Shown piece after piece: positions 7,115 through 11,953 of a stretch of DNA of 11,953 nt (within the stretch, counting starts at the first letter, position 1; each line of letters begins with the position of its first letter). Source of the stretch: an uncultured Alphaproteobacteria bacterium (GTDB lineage: Bacteria; Pseudomonadota; Alphaproteobacteria; Rhizobiales; Rhizobiaceae); the NCBI GenBank assembly GCA_929200335.1, contig CAKMZG010000065.1, positions 1 to 11,953 on the forward strand. Reading direction: 5' to 3'. The notes under the pieces were generated by a model, which ran no database searches, was not told the DNA's origin, and was given only the letters and a program-made list of their open reading frames with translations. The translations under genes and the position numbers were made by a program.

Positions 7115-8739
7115 AATTAAATATATCTGCACATGTGGATACATTCGCAAGGGATAATCTACCACATTTTGAAAGCTGGCCAGATTTATTACTGGATGGA
7201 TTTGAGTATCCTGAACATCTAAATATTGGTGAAGAACTATCTGATTCCATGGTTGAACGTGGTTTTGGCAACAACACAGCTTTGATCGGCAATGGTCGTA
7301 AAAGAACATACAAGGAGCTTACTGATTGGACTAATCGTATTGCAAATGTATTGGTAGATGATATTGGTATAAAGCCAGGTAATAGAGTTATGATCCGATC
7401 TGCTAATAATCCGGCAATGGTAGCATGTTGGTTGGCTGCTACTAAGGTTGGTGCAGTTATCATTAATACAATGCCGATGTTGCGAGCTAGTGAATTAGCT
7501 AAATATGCAGACAAAGCTGAAATTGAATATGCGCTATGTGATACACGTCTTCTGGAAGAGATGAATGGTTGCATGGCGCTAAGCCCATTTCTCAAAAGAA
7601 TTGTTGGGTTTGATGGAACATCAAATCACGATGCTGAACTTGATCAATTAGCTTTGGAAAAATCCATCCATTTTAATGCAGTCCAAACTTCCCAAGACGA
7701 TGTGGCATTATTGGGTTTTACATCCGGTTCTACCGGAGAACCCAAAGCCACAATGCATTTTCATCGTGATATATTGATCATTGCGGACAGTTATGCAAAA
7801 GAAGTGCTACAAGTTACACCTGATGATGTATTTATTGGTTCTCCTCCCTTAGCTTTTACATTTGGTTTGGGTGGACTTGCGGTGTTTCCACTTCGCTTTG
7901 GGGCAACTGCGACTCTTTTGGAGGATGCCTCCCCTTCTAATTTGATTGAAATAATAGAAAAATACAAAGCCACTATTTGTTTCACTGCGCCGACGGCTTA
8001 TCGAATCATGATGCGAGCAATGGACAACGGCGCTGATCTTTCATCACTTCGAGCAGCCATTTCTGCTGGCGAAACACTACCGGCTCCTGTCTATGAAGAA
8101 TGGAAAGAGAAAACTGGTAAGCCAATGCTTGATGGAATTGGTGCAACCGAGCTTCTACACATTTTTATTTCTAACCGCTTTAATGACCATAAACCCGCTT
8201 GTACAGGTAAACCAGTTTGCGGATATGAAGCCAAAGTTGTGGATGAAGAGGGTAATGAAGTTACGACAGGTAAGATGGGGCGTTTAGCAGTTAGAGGTCC
8301 AACAGGTTGCCGTTATTTAGGCGCAGAACGTCAATCAGAATATGTTCAAAATGGGTGGAATATTTCTGGTGATACATTTAGAGTTGATGAAGATGGTTAC
8401 TTTTATTTTGCGGCACGTAACGACGATATTATAGTTTCTTCTGGCTATAATATTGCAGGTCCTGAGGTAGAGGCTGCACTTCTTTCGCATCCTGATATTT
8501 TAGAATGCGGGGTTATTGGAGTGCCGGATGCTGAGCGTGGAAATATTGTTCAGGCGCATGTTGTTCAAGCACTTGGAGCCCCAAGTAATGAAGCTCAAAT
8601 AAAATCCATCAAAGATCATGTTAAGGCAGTTATTGCTCCATATAAATATCCTCGTAGTATTATTTTTGAGAATGAATTGCCGAAAACACCAAGTGGAAAA
8701 ATTCAACGTTTCCGACTCGTAGACAAATCTAAAAACTGA
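7111..8739 (+). CDS. 2-Aminobenzoate-CoA ligase (benzoate-CoA ligase family)
   Basis: A 542-residue AMP-forming aryl-CoA synthetase that activates an aromatic acid with ATP and CoA, the entry step of the pathway. Adenylation motifs are intact: A3 TSGSTGEPK at 204-212 followed by ATMHFHRD, which is typical of the benzoate/2-aminobenzoate ligase branch; A5 GATE at 344-347; A7 SGD at 419-421; the A8 hinge AARNDDIIVSSGYNIAGPEVE (435-453); and A10 TPSGK with the catalytic lysine Lys530. The length matches AbmG-type 2-aminobenzoate-CoA ligases. Benzoate and salicylate specificity cannot be excluded by eye; the fused monooxygenase/reductase in the same operon argues for 2-aminobenzoate. The ATG overlaps the acyl-CoA dehydrogenase stop (ATGA) and has GGGGAG four bases upstream. 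No signal peptide is present, so it is cytoplasmic. Confidence 0.9.
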   Translation: MKLNISAHVDTFARDNLPHFESWPDLLLDGFEYPEHLNIGEELSDSMVERGFGNNTALIGNGRKRTYKELTDWTNRIANVLVDDIGIKPGNRVMIRSANNPAMVACWLAATKVGAVIINTMPMLRASELAKYADKAEIEYALCDTRLLEEMNGCMALSPFLKRIVGFDGTSNHDAELDQLALEKSIHFNAVQTSQDDVALLGFTSGSTGEPKATMHFHRDILIIADSYAKEVLQVTPDDVFIGSPPLAFTFGLGGLAVFPLRFGATATLLEDASPSNLIEIIEKYKATICFTAPTAYRIMMRAMDNGADLSSLRAAISAGETLPAPVYEEWKEKTGKPMLDGIGATELLHIFISNRFNDHKPACTGKPVCGYEAKVVDEEGNEVTTGKMGRLAVRGPTGCRYLGAERQSEYVQNGWNISGDTFRVDEDGYFYFAARNDDIIVSSGYNIAGPEVEAALLSHPDILECGVIGVPDAERGNIVQAHVVQALGAPSNEAQIKSIKDHVKAVIAPYKYPRSIIFENELPKTPSGKIQRFRLVDKSKN

Positions 8740-8749
8740 GGAGAAAACC

Positions 8750-8986
8750 ATGTCATGTGTCCTTATACAAATACGATGTAAGCCAGGAACTTCATACAAA
8801 GTTGCCAAGACCATATCTGATCGAGAACTTCATTCAGATTTGTTTTCAGTAAGTGGTGAGTATGATCTTCATATGAAGATGTATGTCCCTGACGAAGAAG
8901 ACATTGGAAAATTCATCAATGATAATTTGCTCGATATCGACGGGATTGAGCGAACTGTAACCACGCTAACTTTTGTAGCATTTTAA
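8750..8986 (+). CDS. Stand-alone Lrp/AsnC effector-binding (RAM) domain protein
   Basis: A 78-residue protein equal to just the C-terminal alpha-beta sandwich of Lrp/AsnC regulators. It starts SCVLIQIRCKPG (strand 1), has the signature VSGEYDLHMKMYVPD (34-48) and ends IDGIERTVTTLTFVAF (63-78). There is no helix-turn-helix, and the GAGGAG ribosome binding site 7 bases before ATG 8750 shows that the short form is the real gene, not a truncation. In full-length relatives this domain forms oligomers and binds amino acids or other small ligands. A stand-alone copy could sense an effector, assemble with a full-length Lrp protein, or assist an enzyme. It lies 10 bp after the ligase and 29 bp before the binding-protein gene, so it belongs to the operon. 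Its precise role is unknown. Confidence 0.85.
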   Translation: MSCVLIQIRCKPGTSYKVAKTISDRELHSDLFSVSGEYDLHMKMYVPDEEDIGKFINDNLLDIDGIERTVTTLTFVAF

Positions 8987-9015
8987 CCCGTCCGTATTCT
9001 CAAAGGGAGGAAAAA

Positions 9016-10161
9016 ATGAACTTAAAATCCTTAATATTAACGGCTGGCGTTGTTTTTGTTGCCTCAACGTTATCGATTGCATCTTTTGCTGAAACTAAAG
9101 TTGGTATGATCACTACATTATCTGGTGGTGGTGCAGGCCTTGGTATTGATGTACGTGACGGTTTTTTGCTGGCCATTAAGCAATCTGGACGAAAAGACAT
9201 TGAAGTTGTTATTGAAGATGACCAACGCAAACCTGACATTGCTGTTCAGCTTGCAGACAAGATGATACAATCTGAGAAAGTTGATATTCTGACTGGGATT
9301 ATTTGGTCTAATCTTGCTATGGCTGTTATTCCATCAGCAACGGCTCAAGGAAAATTCTACCTTTCCCCAAATGCTGGGCCGTCTGCACTTGCAGGTAAAG
9401 GCTGCCATGAAAACTATTTTAATGTAGCTTGGCAAAACGATAATTTATATGAGGCGGGTGGCGCTTATGCCAATACAGCTGGTTATAAAAACTCCTTTGT
9501 TCTTGCTCCAAATTATCCTGCAGGTAAAGATGCAATTATCGGTTACAAGCGCATCTATAAGGGCGACATAGCAGGTGAATTGTACACCAAACTTGGTCAA
9601 ACAGATTATGCAGCTGAGATTGCTCAAATCAGAGCCTCTGGTGCTGATAATGTATTTTTCTTCTTGCCAGGAGGCATGGGAATTTCATTCTTGAAACAAT
9701 ACAAAGATTCCGGTGTTGATATTCCTCTCACAGGACCAGCATTTTCATTTGACCAGGGTATTTTACAAGCCGTTGGCGATGCTGCGATTGGTGTTGTGAA
9801 TACATCTCAATGGAACAAAGATCTCGACAATGCAGCTAACAAGGCATTCGTTAAATCTTTCCAAAATGAGTATGGTCGTTTACCTTCACTGTATGCTAGT
9901 CAGGGCTTTGATACAGCTAATTTATTAATATCTGCGATTGATAAAGCTGATGTAAAAGATGCTGACGCATTCCGTGCAGCTTTGAAGAAAGCAGATTTTG
10001 AAAGTACACGTGGTAATTTCAAATTTGCTGATAACAATCACCCAATCCAATCAATATATGCTCGTAAAGTCATCAAAGAAGGTGATGTCTTCACAAATGA
10101 AATTGTTTCGGTTGTTCTTGAAAACCATTCAAATGTTTATGTAGCTGATTGCAAAATGTAA
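9016..10161 (+). CDS. Periplasmic Liv-type ABC transporter substrate-binding protein (aromatic acid)
   Basis: A 381-residue type I periplasmic binding protein of the branched-chain amino acid/aromatic family (Peripla_BP_6). A Sec signal peptide covers residues 1-25: Lys4, a hydrophobic core, and probable cleavage after SFA before ETKVGMITTLSG. It has no lipobox cysteine, so it is a soluble periplasmic protein. Two cysteines remain in the mature chain (130 and 379) and could form a disulfide. GGGAGG five bases before ATG 9016 is a very strong ribosome binding site, fitting high expression. The position after the CoA ligase and before LivHM implies uptake of the operon's aromatic substrate, as known for the benzoate and coumarate binding proteins of Rhodopseudomonas. 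The ligand itself (anthranilate or a related acid) is inferred. Confidence 0.9.
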   Translation: MNLKSLILTAGVVFVASTLSIASFAETKVGMITTLSGGGAGLGIDVRDGFLLAIKQSGRKDIEVVIEDDQRKPDIAVQLADKMIQSEKVDILTGIIWSNLAMAVIPSATAQGKFYLSPNAGPSALAGKGCHENYFNVAWQNDNLYEAGGAYANTAGYKNSFVLAPNYPAGKDAIIGYKRIYKGDIAGELYTKLGQTDYAAEIAQIRASGADNVFFFLPGGMGISFLKQYKDSGVDIPLTGPAFSFDQGILQAVGDAAIGVVNTSQWNKDLDNAANKAFVKSFQNEYGRLPSLYASQGFDTANLLISAIDKADVKDADAFRAALKKADFESTRGNFKFADNNHPIQSIYARKVIKEGDVFTNEIVSVVLENHSNVYVADCKM

Positions 10162-10169
10162 GACAGTTG

Positions 10170-10195
10170 GCTGGGCTCATTAATTTGGGCTCAGC
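10170..10195 (+). repeat. Stem-loop between binding protein and LivH genes
   Basis: GCTGGGCTC (10170-10178) can pair with GGGCTCAGC (10187-10195), giving nine pairs including two G-U, around an 8-nt AT-rich loop. TGGGCTCA also occurs here twice as a direct repeat. No T-run follows, so this is not a classic terminator. Hairpins in this position often shield the upstream binding-protein message from 3' decay so that it outnumbers the permease transcript. That role is inferred. Confidence 0.45.
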
Positions 10196-10215
10196 TTGAC
10201 TGAAAGGGGTCATAA

Positions 10216-11136
10216 GTGTCTTTAGTCTTATTTATCGAACAAGTTTTGAACGGTCTACAGTTCGGAATTATGCTGTTTCTAATGGCAGCTGGCCTTACTC
10301 TCATTTTTGGCGTTATGGGATTGATCAATCTTGCCCATGGGTCGCTTTATATGGTTGGAGCTTTTGTTGCTGCAACGATAGCTGGTGTAACAGGGTCATT
10401 TTTTATTGCCCTATTAGGTGCCCTTGTGGCGGCAGCGCTAACTGGAGCATTGGTTGAACTTTTTGTAATTAGAAGGCTCTACAACAAAGATCATCTTGAT
10501 CAAGTTCTTGCTACATTTGCACTCATTTTGATTTTCACCGAAGGTACCCGATGGATATTCGGATCTTTCCCACTATTTTTAAACATTCCAGATTATCTTG
10601 CGGGTTCAGTTACTCTTCTGTGGGGCATTCAGTATCCTTTTTATCGACTGACATTAATAGTTGTCGGGCTTTTAATTGCTGGCGGCCTAGGCTTGCTAAT
10701 TAGCAAGACCCGTGTAGGAATTCAAATTCGTGCTGGCAAAAATGATCGCGAAATGATTGCAGCACTTGGTGTAGATATTTCAAAACTTTACACTTTGGTT
10801 TTCGCCTTGGGCGCTGCTTTAGCGGGACTTGCAGGTGCATTGGTTGGAACCATCCAATCGGTACAAGTTGGAATGGGTGAACCTGTTCTTATTCTTGCTT
10901 TCGTCGTTATCGTTATCGGTGGCATAGGGTCTATCAAAGGGGCTCTTGTTGGCAGCATTCTTGTTGGACTAACTGATACATTAGGTGGAATTCTGCTACC
11001 ACAATTTTTTGCTCTTTTTATTGATTCAGCAACCGCAACCTCGGTTGGTTCATCACTTGCATCCATGGCAATTTATTTCTTGATGGGGATAGTCTTAATT
11101 TGGCGACCAACTGGCTTATTTGGAGCACGATTATGA
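10216..11136 (+). CDS. livH: Branched-chain/aromatic ABC transporter permease LivH
   Basis: A 306-residue hydrophobic inner-membrane permease of the LivH type with about eight membrane segments. Early hallmarks are GLTLIFGVMGLINLAHGSLY (about 26-45), and the cytoplasmic ATPase-contact loop resembling the EAA motif is IRAGKNDREMIAALGVD (about 172-188). The C-terminal helices end in LIWRPTGLFGARL, the usual LivH ending. The start is GTG at 10216 with AAAGGGG six bases upstream. It lies 54 bp after the binding-protein gene, separated by a hairpin, and overlaps livM by ATGA. With LivM it should form the channel that passes the bound aromatic acid into the cell. The name follows family homology, not proven leucine transport. 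Confidence 0.92.
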   Translation: MSLVLFIEQVLNGLQFGIMLFLMAAGLTLIFGVMGLINLAHGSLYMVGAFVAATIAGVTGSFFIALLGALVAAALTGALVELFVIRRLYNKDHLDQVLATFALILIFTEGTRWIFGSFPLFLNIPDYLAGSVTLLWGIQYPFYRLTLIVVGLLIAGGLGLLISKTRVGIQIRAGKNDREMIAALGVDISKLYTLVFALGAALAGLAGALVGTIQSVQVGMGEPVLILAFVVIVIGGIGSIKGALVGSILVGLTDTLGGILLPQFFALFIDSATATSVGSSLASMAIYFLMGIVLIWRPTGLFGARL

Positions 11137-11953
11137 TCAAAGAGCTTCATGTAAATACAATTATTTCCGCAATCCTGATTTGTATCCCAGCTTGGGCATA
11201 TCTGGCAGATGCACCCTTCACCATTACGCTTATGACTCGTGCAGTAATTTTTGCATTAGCAGCGGTTGGATTAAATATAGCCCTTGGAGTTGGTGGTTTA
11301 GTTAGTTTTGGTCATGCTGTATTCTTTGGCATAGGCGGTTACACAATGGGTATTTTGGCCTTCCATGCTCAGACTTTCACCAGTGTTAATGATTGGCTTT
11401 TCTTAATAGAAGGAACAAAGTCGATGCCCGCAATTTGGCTTGTGGCTATCATTATTTCTTCTTTTTCAGCCCTTATTATTGGTGTGCTTTCATTGAGAAC
11501 CTCAGGTGTTTATTTTATTATGATTACATTGGCATTTGGCCAAATGTTCTACTTCTTCACTATTGGCTGGTCTAGATATGGCGGTGAAGACGGACTATTA
11601 ATCTACGTAAGAAACGAGTTTCCAGGCTTGAATACACTTGATCCAATTCAATTCTACAGCATTTGTTTGGCAATTTTATTTGTTACGCTTTTCTTAATGT
11701 CTAAATTGATAAAATCTCCGTTCGGACTGGCACTTAATGCAGCACGACAAAACTCCCAAAGAGTCGTTACCGTTGGATTGAATCCAACACGATTAAAGCT
11801 AATTGCTTTTGTTATTTCAGGCGCAATTACTGGTTTAGCAGGAGCCTTATTTGCCGATCTTAATCGCTTCGTCAGCCCGACGATGTTCAGTTGGCAATTA
11901 AGCGGTGAGATTATTATATTCATTATTATTGGCGGTGTCGGACGTCTCTATGG
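11133..11953 (+). CDS. livM: ABC transporter permease LivM, 3' end outside window
   Basis: An open frame from ATG 11133 runs to the window edge (about 273 codons) without a stop. GGAG seven bases upstream and the ATGA overlap with livH support the start. The peptide shows the LivM hallmarks: AAVGLNIALGVGGLVSFGHA and GIGGYTMG near the N-terminus, LRTSGVYFIMITLAFGQMFY in the middle, and the ATPase-contact loop SPFGLALNAARQNSQRVVTVG followed by LKLIAFVISGAITGLAGALF. Typical LivM proteins are 320-420 residues, so roughly 50-150 residues are missing. The ATPase genes livG and livF would be expected directly downstream, beyond the sequence given. Confidence 0.9.
   Translation, partial: MIKELHVNTIISAILICIPAWAYLADAPFTITLMTRAVIFALAAVGLNIALGVGGLVSFGHAVFFGIGGYTMGILAFHAQTFTSVNDWLFLIEGTKSMPAIWLVAIIISSFSALIIGVLSLRTSGVYFIMITLAFGQMFYFFTIGWSRYGGEDGLLIYVRNEFPGLNTLDPIQFYSICLAILFVTLFLMSKLIKSPFGLALNAARQNSQRVVTVGLNPTRLKLIAFVISGAITGLAGALFADLNRFVSPTMFSWQLSGEIIIFIIIGGVGRLY

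Noticed and set aside
7098..7595. 165-codon minus-strand frame overlapping the ligase gene
   Set aside because: It lies fully opposite the ligase and acyl-CoA dehydrogenase coding frames, which carry clear conserved motifs, and its own translation shows no recognisable domain.
1..11953. CRISPR arrays, tRNA or rRNA genes, and insertion sequences
   Set aside because: No regularly spaced repeats, no cloverleaf with a TTCGA-type arm, and no transposase-like frame or terminal inverted repeats were seen in the window.

Overview
The window reads as part of a Pseudomonadota chromosome, most likely an alphaproteobacterium with moderately low GC. This placement rests on the style of the aromatic acyl-CoA genes and the Liv-type transporter. 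It is an inference, because no rRNA or other phylogenetic marker is present. Hand counts on sampled lines give about 40% GC for the main operon, about 50% for the left 1.4 kb, and about 18% for the gap between them (1501-1620).

Left block (1-1415): the start of an unrecognised minus-strand gene runs off the left edge. Upstream of it on the same strand is a zinc-less MDR-family (quinone-reductase-like) oxidoreductase. Divergent from that gene is a 63-codon remnant of a TetR-type repressor that keeps its helix-turn-helix but has lost its ligand-binding part. A 229-bp gap with no gene follows. It holds a perfect 18-bp inverted repeat about 50 bp upstream of the main operon.

Right block (1645-11953, all plus strand, continuing past the edge): one long, tightly packed operon. 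It encodes a fused flavin monooxygenase/Old-Yellow-Enzyme protein (2-aminobenzoyl-CoA monooxygenase/reductase type), a short-chain dehydrogenase, a MarR regulator, a crotonase, an acyl-CoA dehydrogenase, a benzoate/2-aminobenzoate-CoA ligase, a stand-alone Lrp/AsnC effector domain, a periplasmic Liv-type binding protein, and the LivH and LivM permeases (LivM truncated by the window end). Most catabolic junctions overlap by a few bases, which points to co-translation.

Working model: the binding protein and LivHM, with ATPases presumably encoded just beyond the window, import an aromatic acid, probably anthranilate (2-aminobenzoate). The ligase makes the CoA thioester. The fused flavoenzyme hydroxylates and reduces the ring to a non-aromatic oxo-cyclohexene carboxyl-CoA. 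The dehydrogenases and crotonase then carry out beta-oxidation-like steps towards ring cleavage. This matches the aerobic hybrid anthranilate pathway described in Azoarcus evansii (abm clusters). The MarR protein probably controls the operon through the inverted repeat, with an aryl-CoA thioester as the likely inducer. No thiolase, deaminase or ring hydrolase is visible, so the lower pathway must lie elsewhere. Salicylate or another ortho-substituted benzoate cannot be excluded as the true substrate.
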